Shown here piece by piece: positions 20,616 through 28,296 of a DNA stretch of 64,000 bases. Source of the DNA: Mantamonas sphyraenae (Eukaryota > CRuMs > Mantamonadidae). Numbering within the stretch: position 1 is the stretch's first letter; the number at the start of each line of letters is the position of its first letter. The stretch covers positions 186,001-250,000 of the forward strand of contig JAPMXV010000004.1 in the NCBI GenBank assembly GCA_026936335.1. Reading direction: 5' to 3'. A program made the translations under genes and the position numbers. A model generated the notes under the pieces. The model was not told the origin of the DNA, did no database searches, and saw nothing but the letters and a program-made list of their open reading frames with translations.

Positions 20616-21323
20616 ATGCTTCGACGGTTACCCAAGTCGGTGCATGAAGAGTACAAAGCAGCGGGTATTCTGCTGTACGGAGCCATGCCCGAGCGGGACG
20701 GGGCCGGGGGAGGGCTCGGGGTCCTGCTGGGCCTGGAACGACGCAAACAGGGCCTGGTGGCCAATCTGATTGGGGGCAAGCGAGAGAAGCGAGACCGCAG
20801 TTCGCCCATCCACACGGCAGTGCGTGAGTTTTGCGAAGAGACGGCAGGGATTGTACAGGCGACGCGCATGGTGCCCGAGGTGGCCATGGACTCTGCGGCG
20901 TGGAACACGCAGATGCTGTACGTTCCACAGGGAAAGTATGTACTGTGTGCACGGCGCACATCGGCACGTGAACTTCGTTCGATGCGTGTGGACTGGACGT
21001 CGGCGTGGCGCAGTGCAGGCGGCGACGAGGAGGACGAGGCGTGGCAAGATGCCAGCATGGAGGCCATCGCCTGGGTCGACGTGCATTCTATTTATAATTC
21101 TGTGCTGGCCCAGCAGCAAGCAGACGCAGCCAACCTAAGCCTGCGCCTGGACGAAAACCTCACCGCCGACCTGTATCCCTTTGCGGCCACTGTGCTGCGC
21201 TGCAAACCCCTGCGCAGGCTGCTTCTGAAGGAGGCACACACCCTCGTCGGATCCAAATCCTCCTCATCCTCATCCTCATCCTCATCAGCATCCTCCTCAG
21301 CATCCTCCTCCTCCTCCTCATGA
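20616..21323 (+). CDS. Nudix-hydrolase-like protein with poly-Ser C-terminus
   Basis: Single exon, 235 residues from ATG 20616. The fold signature is a glycine-rich strand (GILLYGAM, LGVLLGLERR, LIGGKREK) followed by AVREFCEETAGI, the REUxEE helix of the Nudix box. The box is not canonical. The spacing between the GG motif and REF is off, the first Glu is Ser, and one residue is inserted after EET. Catalysis is therefore uncertain, and the substrate cannot be named. The last 20-odd residues are a Ser run from TCC/TCA repeats at about 21259-21320. The stop codon TGA (21321-21323) abuts the stop of the opposite-strand GTPase gene within the palindrome TCATGA. Confidence 0.7.
   Translation: MLRRLPKSVHEEYKAAGILLYGAMPERDGAGGGLGVLLGLERRKQGLVANLIGGKREKRDRSSPIHTAVREFCEETAGIVQATRMVPEVAMDSAAWNTQMLYVPQGKYVLCARRTSARELRSMRVDWTSAWRSAGGDEEDEAWQDASMEAIAWVDVHSIYNSVLAQQQADAANLSLRLDENLTADLYPFAATVLRCKPLRRLLLKEAHTLVGSKSSSSSSSSSSASSSASSSSSS
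21259..21320 (+). repeat. (TCC TCA)n microsatellite coding poly-Ser
   Basis: A run of TCC/TCA/GCA triplets encodes Ser with a few Ala at the very end of the Nudix-like protein. On the other strand it lies at and beyond the end of the GTPase gene. Length variation here would alter only the protein tail. Confidence 0.8.
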
Positions 21324-22802
21324 GGAGGCTTTGGATTTGCCCGCACGCCTGCGTTGCAGGACGTGGTCGGCCACCTCGTGGATGCAGGCGTCCACCGCCA
21401 GCTTGTCAAACGAGGACAGCTGGATGAAAGAGCGGCAGGCGTGAGTGTTGCAGAAATGACGCGCAGTGATTTCGTCCCCAATGTCCAAGTCTTGCAGATC
21501 TTCCTTGGTGGCTACGAGCAAGCGTTGCAGCGACTCGTTGGCCACCAGCGGCTTCACAAGCGGTTCCAAATCCGTCAGCTCCTCTGGCACCACGCTACTG
21601 TACACAAGCAAGACGGCATGCGGATGGATGCCGGCCAGTTCCAGCTGCACATCCTGTGCAGTGCCCGGAAGGTCGTACAGCCACACCTGCACCGTTTGGC
21701 CTTGCACTCTGATGTTACGCTCGTACACACGCGTCATATCTGTGGCCGCCACCCCATGATCCACTGTGCCCGACACAAATTGCTGCACAATGCTGGTTTT
21801 GCCCACGCCAGATGGTCCTGCCAGGGCAATGTGGATGGGCGCATCCTCTTCCTCCTCCTCTTCCTCCTCCTCCTCCTCTTCCTCGTCTTCTTCTTGGCCC
21901 TCCTGCTCCTCTCCTTCCCCTCCGTTGTCCCCTCCTCCGTTTGCTGCTGTCTTGGGCGATGGCGAGTTCACATCGTCCCCTGCGGCTTCAAGGGACGCGG
22001 AGGCTGCAGCGCCTGGTCGAAGGCTGACCTGCCGTCCTTGCGCCTCGTCGTGTCGGGCACGCTCCTCCTCCACGCTCCGGCCCTTTTTCTTTACAAAGAC
22101 CACACTCTTGCTGGTTGGATCACGCACATACAACAGCGGTGCGGGTGTCTTCCATGTGGGTCCCTGTGCCCCAGAGGAGCCGCTACCGCTCAGCCCTACG
22201 CCAGCCCCAAGGCGGCTGCTGCTGCTGCTCGACGACGACGTATCGAACCGAGACCGCCTCAACGCACGCTTTGCATCCAACGTCTCACCCTTCTCCTTTT
22301 TCACCTCTGAATGCGTGGGTGGATGCGTGTGTGTGTGTGCCATGTCCGATGTCAGCCACCTTGCGGCAAAGAAACGGCGGACGCCAGAACCGTTGCAGGC
22401 GCACGACGCTCGTCGCGCCTTACCATTGTAAAACTGGCTATCGAGCTGTGGCCAGTAAAAGTATCCTTCCGGGTTGCCAAAATCATCGGTCTTTTTGGTG
22501 GCCGACACCATTGTGGTTTGGCCGTAGCGCACACTGCCAGCGACTCGCCGGAGCTCCTCCTGGGCCTCCGGGCCTTGCTTGCCACTCCCCTGCTCTTCGC
22601 TGCCGCTGCCCACACCTGTATCCTCCACCTCAAAGATCGGCCTGTACGACGGTGCGTGCTCATGCGCCTTGCCCGGGCCGAATAGGTCCGCCACCGCGTC
22701 GCTTCCGGTCGTGGGCCGTTTGCGCGACGACCAAGGGCGCGACATCTCCGAGTTCTTTTGGGTCAAAACACGGGGCATCTCTGAATCAGCCTGTATTCGC
22801 AC
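21318..22802 (-). CDS. Atypical small GTPase with long N-terminal extension
   Basis: Exons 22802-22424 and 22306-21318, intron 22307-22423 (G|GTAAGG donor, ATTCAG acceptor, CTGACA motif), giving about 455 residues. The 117-nt intron is stop-free and a multiple of three. The first 300 residues carry no known domain: a Ser run, a basic region and a long Glu tract (21841-21890). The last 160 residues are a Ras/Rab-like G domain: P-loop GPSGVGKTS, a DMTRVYERN stretch at the switch I to beta-2 position, switch II as LYDLPGTAQD (no Gln after the DxxG-type motif), and TKEDL in place of NKxD. There is no C-terminal CAAX or Cys-Cys prenylation site. It could be a slow or non-hydrolysing regulatory GTPase. 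The next Met, at 22778, is an alternative start. It lies 39 bp downstream of the beta-mannosidase gene. Confidence 0.75.
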   Translation of the reverse strand: MRIQADSEMPRVLTQKNSEMSRPWSSRKRPTTGSDAVADLFGPGKAHEHAPSYRPIFEVEDTGVGSGSEEQGSGKQGPEAQEELRRVAGSVRYGQTTMVSATKKTDDFGNPEGYFYWPQLDSQFYNGKARRASCACNGSGVRRFFAARWLTSDMAHTHTHPPTHSEVKKEKGETLDAKRALRRSRFDTSSSSSSSSRLGAGVGLSGSGSSGAQGPTWKTPAPLLYVRDPTSKSVVFVKKKGRSVEEERARHDEAQGRQVSLRPGAAASASLEAAGDDVNSPSPKTAANGGGDNGGEGEEQEGQEEDEEEEEEEEEEEEEDAPIHIALAGPSGVGKTSIVQQFVSGTVDHGVAATDMTRVYERNIRVQGQTVQVWLYDLPGTAQDVQLELAGIHPHAVLLVYSSVVPEELTDLEPLVKPLVANESLQRLLVATKEDLQDLDIGDEITARHFCNTHACRSFIQLSSFDKLAVDACIHEVADHVLQRRRAGKSKASS

Positions 22803-22841
22803 ATCTACTCATCCCACACACACAGAGAGAGACAGACCATG

Positions 22842-25514
22842 CTACACGTGCAGACGGGACAGTTGCTCGTTGAGGGTGTGGACGCGAATCTGCAGCGAGT
22901 CTGCGCTGACATCCTCAAAGGCGACAAAGGTCAGCGTGCGTTTCTCCCCAGGCGTCATCACAAAGCCATTGTCGTCAAATCTGCCCGGCACATCGTCGAC
23001 CAGCACCTGCACATGCGCAGCCAGGGTGTCGCTGCTCACTGTGACGGCAAACTCGCGCGGCGAATGCTTGGCCACGGAATCCACACGCACGTGCGCCGCA
23101 GGCACTCGTGCATACATGGGCTCATCCAACCACAGCACTTGTCGCTCTGCAGCATCGTTGTCCGTGTCCAGGAGCAACAGCAGCTCGTGCAGAGGCGCCT
23201 GGTTTGCCACCTCTCGCAGCGTGCTCACACTGATGTTGGTCACTGCAGGACACACCCGGTTGGCGTCACATCTCCATGACAGACTAAAGTTGTGTGCCAG
23301 CGACGCCGTTGGCCAATGCCACACCTGCAGCAGGCTGTGGCCGCCTTCCACAGGCGTAATCAGGTCATTGACAATGTCCAACTGCACTTGGCCTTCCATC
23401 CAGTCCACATGAAGCGATGGCAGCAACGACGCAAACACGCGTCGAACTGTGTGGTGCAGCAGCTTCCACCGTCCCGTGTAGTCCAGGCTGGACCACGACA
23501 CAGCCTGCCACACGTCGTTCAGCTGCCAGTAGATGATCCCATGTGTCTGTGCACGCTTCGCCCTGTCGCGTCGCCACAGTTGGAATGCTGTCGAGTAGAT
23601 TTGGGCCTGCTGCACCTGCACCAGGTACACCCATTCGCTCAGCGACACATTGGAAGGCACAGCGCCAAAATGCATCGCCAGCTGCTTCATCAGAGCACGC
23701 GTTCCATTCGGGTGCCGCATGCGGTACTCCAGCACCGGCGAGCCCACGTACAGATCCTCCTCCTTGGCAATCTCCCGCAGTGTGGACACACTGGGCCACG
23801 ACTGGAAGCCAAACTCGGACACAAACCGAGCCCGCGGATACACGCTCTCGTGATACAGGTTCGCGGTGTAGTTGTAAAAGTGAACATCGCCAATGTGAGG
23901 CGAGTAGACATCGCCCCACCGCCCGACAAACGGTGTCTCTTCCAGCACGCCGTTTGAAGGCGACGAAGGCCAAAACGGACGCGACGGATCCACAGCAGCC
24001 ACCGTGTGCTGCACGGTATCCAGCAGCGCCGCATAGTCGGCCACGTACAGAAACGGATTGCCTCCCTTGGCCAGGCTGTGTGTTTGAGGGTACCAGCCGC
24101 CCAGGGCAGCTTCGTTCTCGTTGCTGCCGCTCCACAGCACCACCGACGGATGCGAGCCCAGGCGCACCAGCTGATCCGTGATCTCTGCACGCACATTGTA
24201 GAGAAAGGCCTCATCGCGAGGATACATGGCACATGCCATCATCATCTCTTGCCACACCATGATGCCATTGCGGTCGCAAAAGTCGTAGAAGCCGTCCTCT
24301 TCAAAGTTCCCTCCACCCCACACGCGCACAACATTCATGTTCACGTCTCGTGCCGCTCCCAGCACGCGCTCGTAACGAGCCTCGCTCAGACGACCCGCAA
24401 AGTTGTCCAGTTGGATGTAGTTTGCGCCCTTTGCAAACACATCGTGGCCGTTGACGTTGAACTTGAAGGTGCGGCCGCCTTCCGGCGCGGGATCCTGCAC
24501 GATGCGAAAGTTACGGAAGCCCACGTGTTTGGTGTGTGTGTGTTTGCCCACCTGCACTTGCATTTCCAGCAGCGTCGGCTTCTTGTCCGCGCCCATTCCC
24601 CTGGGCCACCACAGCGCAACCACACTGTCTGTGGTCGCTGACAGCGTGTGGATGCCCTCTCCCGGGTAGACATCCACCTTTTCGTCCACGTGAATGTCTG
24701 TGCCTTCGATGCTCAAGGAAAACGGCACGTCGGCAAGTTGCGCCGACGCGCTCGTGTACACGTCCACCTCCACTCGCACCGTGCTCTCCGACAACCAATG
24801 CTGGCGAAACAGTACACGGTCGATGACAACGTCGTGCACGGGCACTAGGCCAATGCTGCGGTAGATCCCTGCCGGCGAAAACGCAGGACCCCAGTCCCAT
24901 CCAAAGTGAGCACTCACCTTGCGCACAAAGTTGCGATTCGGATACTGCACAATGTACTCGCTGTATGGCACAGTGTACGGTGTGCGCGCCATCATCTGCG
25001 CCGCGTACGCCACCGCACTTGAAAAGTGCACGCTGATATTGTTGCGACTGCCCGGTCCGTGCAGCACAGAACCTACTTCCACACGATACTCCCGGAACAT
25101 GTTGTCAGCCTGCAGAACCACCATTCCGTTGATTCGCACCTCTGCCGCCGTGTCCAATCCCAGGCACAGCAGCTGCACGCGCGGAGCAGCCACAGCTTGC
25201 ACAAATTCACGCGTCCACACCCACTCCTCCTCCGCCACCCATCTCAGACTCTGCTCATTGTAGCCGTAGTTTGGATCTCCAATCACTCCCGCTCGTTCCA
25301 GGTCGCTGTACTGGTCTCCTGGCACCACAGCGCCCACCTGGATGCTCCCATTCCCGTTCCGCAACGTCCACGCGCTTGCCGAGTCCAGCCACTGCGTCTC
25401 TGATTCTCCCACCTCGTCCACGGCACACACTGCACCCAGCGCAAGCACACACACACAGACGGCCAAAGCTGCCGTCACCGTCGACGCCACAACAGCAATT
25501 CTCCTCCTGTTCAT
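22842..25514 (-). CDS. MANBA: Beta-mannosidase (GH2 family), lysosomal/secretory
   Basis: Single exon, 890 residues from the ATG at 25514. That Met is preferred over upstream in-frame ones because it begins a signal peptide (MNRRRIAVVASTVTAALAVC). The sequence follows animal lysosomal beta-mannosidase (879 residues in human): an N-terminal jelly roll, an immunoglobulin-like domain, and a TIM barrel with the acid/base Glu in WSGSNENEAALGG (Glu466) and the nucleophile in FVSEFGFQSWP (Glu567). Both active-site residues are intact. The enzyme removes terminal beta-linked mannose from N-glycan fragments or from mannan taken up with food. It is tandem with the nucleolar-protein gene upstream (37 bp) and the GTPase gene downstream. 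Confidence 0.95.
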   Translation of the reverse strand: MNRRRIAVVASTVTAALAVCVCVLALGAVCAVDEVGESETQWLDSASAWTLRNGNGSIQVGAVVPGDQYSDLERAGVIGDPNYGYNEQSLRWVAEEEWVWTREFVQAVAAPRVQLLCLGLDTAAEVRINGMVVLQADNMFREYRVEVGSVLHGPGSRNNISVHFSSAVAYAAQMMARTPYTVPYSEYIVQYPNRNFVRKVSAHFGWDWGPAFSPAGIYRSIGLVPVHDVVIDRVLFRQHWLSESTVRVEVDVYTSASAQLADVPFSLSIEGTDIHVDEKVDVYPGEGIHTLSATTDSVVALWWPRGMGADKKPTLLEMQVQVGKHTHTKHVGFRNFRIVQDPAPEGGRTFKFNVNGHDVFAKGANYIQLDNFAGRLSEARYERVLGAARDVNMNVVRVWGGGNFEEDGFYDFCDRNGIMVWQEMMMACAMYPRDEAFLYNVRAEITDQLVRLGSHPSVVLWSGSNENEAALGGWYPQTHSLAKGGNPFLYVADYAALLDTVQHTVAAVDPSRPFWPSSPSNGVLEETPFVGRWGDVYSPHIGDVHFYNYTANLYHESVYPRARFVSEFGFQSWPSVSTLREIAKEEDLYVGSPVLEYRMRHPNGTRALMKQLAMHFGAVPSNVSLSEWVYLVQVQQAQIYSTAFQLWRRDRAKRAQTHGIIYWQLNDVWQAVSWSSLDYTGRWKLLHHTVRRVFASLLPSLHVDWMEGQVQLDIVNDLITPVEGGHSLLQVWHWPTASLAHNFSLSWRCDANRVCPAVTNISVSTLREVANQAPLHELLLLLDTDNDAAERQVLWLDEPMYARVPAAHVRVDSVAKHSPREFAVTVSSDTLAAHVQVLVDDVPGRFDDNGFVMTPGEKRTLTFVAFEDVSADSLQIRVHTLNEQLSRLHV

Positions 25515-25551
25515 TCTTTGTGTTTCGTTTGCCTGTCCATGCGCACACCCA

Positions 25552-27048
25552 TCACGCGTCACTCCTCTTCTCCAAGCTACCCTTGTACAACACGCCACCT
25601 GGGCGCAGTTCCGGCGGTCGGTTGTCCTTCTTCAGGTTCTTGCGCTTGCTGCGCACCTTGCCCTTTCCACGGCGCCTTGGTGCACCCTTTTCCCCGCGCT
25701 TTGGTTTGCCTTCGTCGTCCACGTCATCACCCGGTTCGCCATTGACCTTTCCCCCCTTGGCTCCCTTGGCCTTGGCTCGCTGCCATGCTTTCTTGGACTC
25801 CTTCTGCGCCTCTTCGGCCTCCGCCCACTGCTTGTCCTGCGATGGCAGCTCCTTTGATACGCTCATCACCTTGCCCGACGTCACATCCACTTCTGGAAAA
25901 TGGGATGCCTCGTCAAAGCCCATTCCCCACCGCGCCGCATGTCTTCCAGGCTCCCGGGACCCAGCAACAGCGGTCGTCTTTGCCCCCTTCTTCCCTCCCT
26001 TGCCCTTCTTTGCCCCCTTTTTCCCTGCATCCAAAGGCACCCGTGGCATCGCATTGCTCATCTGCTCGGATGTGTCTGTGTCATGCACAGCGCCCGTATC
26101 CAGATCGACGTCCACCAGCACCGTCTCCTCATCCTCAAACCCATGGCCCCAGCGTCCCGAATGCCGTCCTTTCGCCTTCTCCTTGCCACTATCCACATTT
26201 CCGTCCCGTTTGGTCTTCTTTCCCTTGCCCTTGCGGCTTTTGTTTACGGCTCCAGCGTCCAGAGGCACACGCGGTGCATCCCCCACTGGCATCACCGTGT
26301 CTTGCTCATTCTCCCCTCCACTCTCGTCCGTGCCTCCTTTGTTCGCCTGCTTCTTTTTGCTCTTTTTGTTCTTCTTCTTGCGCTTCTCCCGCTCCTCTTG
26401 CAGCACCGCCGCTGCTGCATTGGTCCGCGTCTTGCCACCGCTGCCACCTTTGGACGCCCCGTCTGTAGACTTGGACAAGAATGCCCCAGTCTTGCTCTCC
26501 TCCTGCTCTTCCTCCTCTTCGTTCATCCCATCGCCATGCTCCTTGCCCTCGCCGTCTTCGGCCGACTCCCCCTCCTCAGCTCGCTTCCGCCTCTTTTTCC
26601 TGGCCTCCAGCTTGTCCAGCTTCGCTTGCACTTTGTCTGCCACCCATCCGCCGCGTCCCGAAGACATGCGTGCACGTGCATCCTGCTTCTTGGGTTCCAC
26701 AAACCCTGCACCAGCTCGTCCTCGCAGAACCACCGGCTCGTCATCGTCGTCCGACTCGACCACTTCCTCTTCCTCGCTCTCCTCCTCTGGCTCCTTCCGC
26801 TTGCGTCCCCTCGCCGCCTCGGACTTCATCTTGCTGATCAGTTCGTCAGCTGCCTCGGATGACTTTTCCTTCAGTCGGTTCTGCAGCCGCGCCAGTGCCT
26901 CCTGACGTCGTTCAGCTTCGCGCTCCTCGCGGATCTGCTTCTTCGTCTTGCCCACATCCTTCTCCGACTTGCTGCCCGCCACAGACGCCTTGTTGCCTGT
27001 CGTTACTGCCGCCTGTCCTACCGCAGACTTGAGCTTCTTCTTGCCCAT
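25552..27048 (-). CDS. Lys/Glu-rich nucleolar-type protein with an internal tandem duplication
   Basis: Single exon, 498 residues, start MGKKKLKSAVGQ. The composition is alternating Lys/Arg and Glu/Asp runs, as in nucleolar ribosome-biogenesis factors. No enzyme domain is seen. Two tandem copies of a unit of about 65 residues occur: PRVPLDAG - Lys/Gly-rich linker - GRHSGRWGHGFEDEE - DVDLDTGAV (26087-26280) and PRVPLDAG - linker - GRHAARWGMGFDEAS - DVTSGKV (25862-26050). The conserved GRHxxRWGxGFxxE core looks like a short binding motif. The C-terminus has VRSKRKNLKKDNRPPELRPGG, a basic motif that recalls other nucleolar proteins, but I cannot name a family with confidence. It is divergent from the EamA transporter across 62 bp. 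Confidence 0.75.
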   Translation of the reverse strand: MGKKKLKSAVGQAAVTTGNKASVAGSKSEKDVGKTKKQIREEREAERRQEALARLQNRLKEKSSEAADELISKMKSEAARGRKRKEPEEESEEEEVVESDDDDEPVVLRGRAGAGFVEPKKQDARARMSSGRGGWVADKVQAKLDKLEARKKRRKRAEEGESAEDGEGKEHGDGMNEEEEEQEESKTGAFLSKSTDGASKGGSGGKTRTNAAAAVLQEEREKRKKKNKKSKKKQANKGGTDESGGENEQDTVMPVGDAPRVPLDAGAVNKSRKGKGKKTKRDGNVDSGKEKAKGRHSGRWGHGFEDEETVLVDVDLDTGAVHDTDTSEQMSNAMPRVPLDAGKKGAKKGKGGKKGAKTTAVAGSREPGRHAARWGMGFDEASHFPEVDVTSGKVMSVSKELPSQDKQWAEAEEAQKESKKAWQRAKAKGAKGGKVNGEPGDDVDDEGKPKRGEKGAPRRRGKGKVRSKRKNLKKDNRPPELRPGGVLYKGSLEKRSDA

Positions 27049-27110
27049 CTCCCGTGCTGTGTGTGTTGCGCTGCGTCCGCAAGCGCACCCAGCCCAGTCC
27101 CCATCCTCCC
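27049..27110. promoter_or_regulatory. Probable bidirectional promoter, nucleolar protein / EamA transporter
   Basis: Only 62 bp separate the divergent ATGs; the sequence has CG-rich and CCCA-rich stretches with no TATA box. Inferred from position. Confidence 0.4.
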
Positions 27111-28284
27111 ATGACCTTTGTCGATTCGTCGCTGCTGTCGACGCCGACTCAGGTGATACTGGCCAACTTGGTCATGTTCCTTTCCCAGATCCTCTTTGCC
27201 AGCATGCACGTCGTCGGCAAGATCATCGCCAACGCTGGCCAGTCCGCTGTGGGCACCGCCCTATTCCGGGTCACCATCGCTTCGCCCCTCCTCCTCCTTT
27301 TTGCCCGCTGGTTTGAACCCCAGCAATGGAAGCCGCCCCGTGAGCATCTGCCCAGGCTGTTTTGGATGGGAGTCACCGGCATCACATTCAATCAGATGTC
27401 CTGGGCCCTGGCCGTTTACTTCACAAACGGTGCGTGAACTGCTGTGTCACCCATTGCCTTCCCCCCCACCGCGTTGCGTTTCCCCCGACTCCCCGACCCC
27501 TTGGCCATCCACTCACAGCTCGGGGTCTCGGGACTGGTCGTCTGACATCCTGCCTTCCGCAGCCACCACTGTGGGCCTGATTCAGCCGCTAGCTCCGATT
27601 TTCACCTACATCATTGCCGTGGCCGTGCGCAAGGAGCAAGCCACTCGCATCAAGACCCTTGCTGTGGTCATTTCCGTCGGAGGCGCCCTCACCGTCCTGC
27701 CCTGGGATTCCGTCCAGCTCGGCGGCTCCTCCGACGTCCTCATCGGCTTCCTGTTTGGCATCTGCAACGTTGTTTCCTACAGCAGCTTCATTGTCATCCA
27801 GCGCCCTCTCCTTGGCGTCGTGCCACCACTCACTCTCACCGCCTGGTCATTTGTATTTGGCCTGCTGTGCGAATACGCGATCGCCCTCGTTGCGTTTGCT
27901 GCCGGCAACCCCTCTGTGTTCCAGCTGCAGGCAAGCGTCCTGTGGCATCTTTTGTACATTTCCGTGGTGGTCACTGCTGGCGGCTACGCGGTGATGATGT
28001 GGGCTGCCAAACACGCCTCGCCAAGCAACATCTCCGTCATCGCCACCTTTCAGCCAATCTGGGTGGTCCTTCTCTCCCTGCTCATCCTGCCTCACCCACT
28101 CTTGGTCAATGAGCTTGTTGGTGGCTCTCTCATCCTCATCGGCATGCTCGTGATGGTGTATGCGCGGCGCAAGGAGATTCGCGCCTCACGCACCCTTCAA
28201 GACATGGCCGAACTGTCCCAGCTCGACGACCTGCCTGCCCACCACAAGCTGGAGGAGGTCCGTGACGACGCTGAGGAGGCCTGA
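27111..28284 (+). CDS. EamA/DMT-superfamily membrane transporter
   Basis: Exons 27111-27429 and 27563-28284, intron 27430-27562 (G|GTGCGT donor, CTGACATCC motif, CCGCAG acceptor), giving about 346 residues. The splice joins VYFTN to ATTVGLIQPLAPIFTYIIA, a typical boundary between the two EamA repeats' helices. About ten hydrophobic helices are visible, in two homologous five-helix halves. The C-terminal tail is charged (RRKEIRASRTLQDMAELSQ) and probably cytosolic. This superfamily moves small metabolites, nucleotide sugars, amino acids or triose phosphates; the substrate cannot be inferred. Its stop is 12 bp from the convergent myotubularin stop. Confidence 0.87.
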
Positions 28285-28296
28285 TCCTTCACACCT

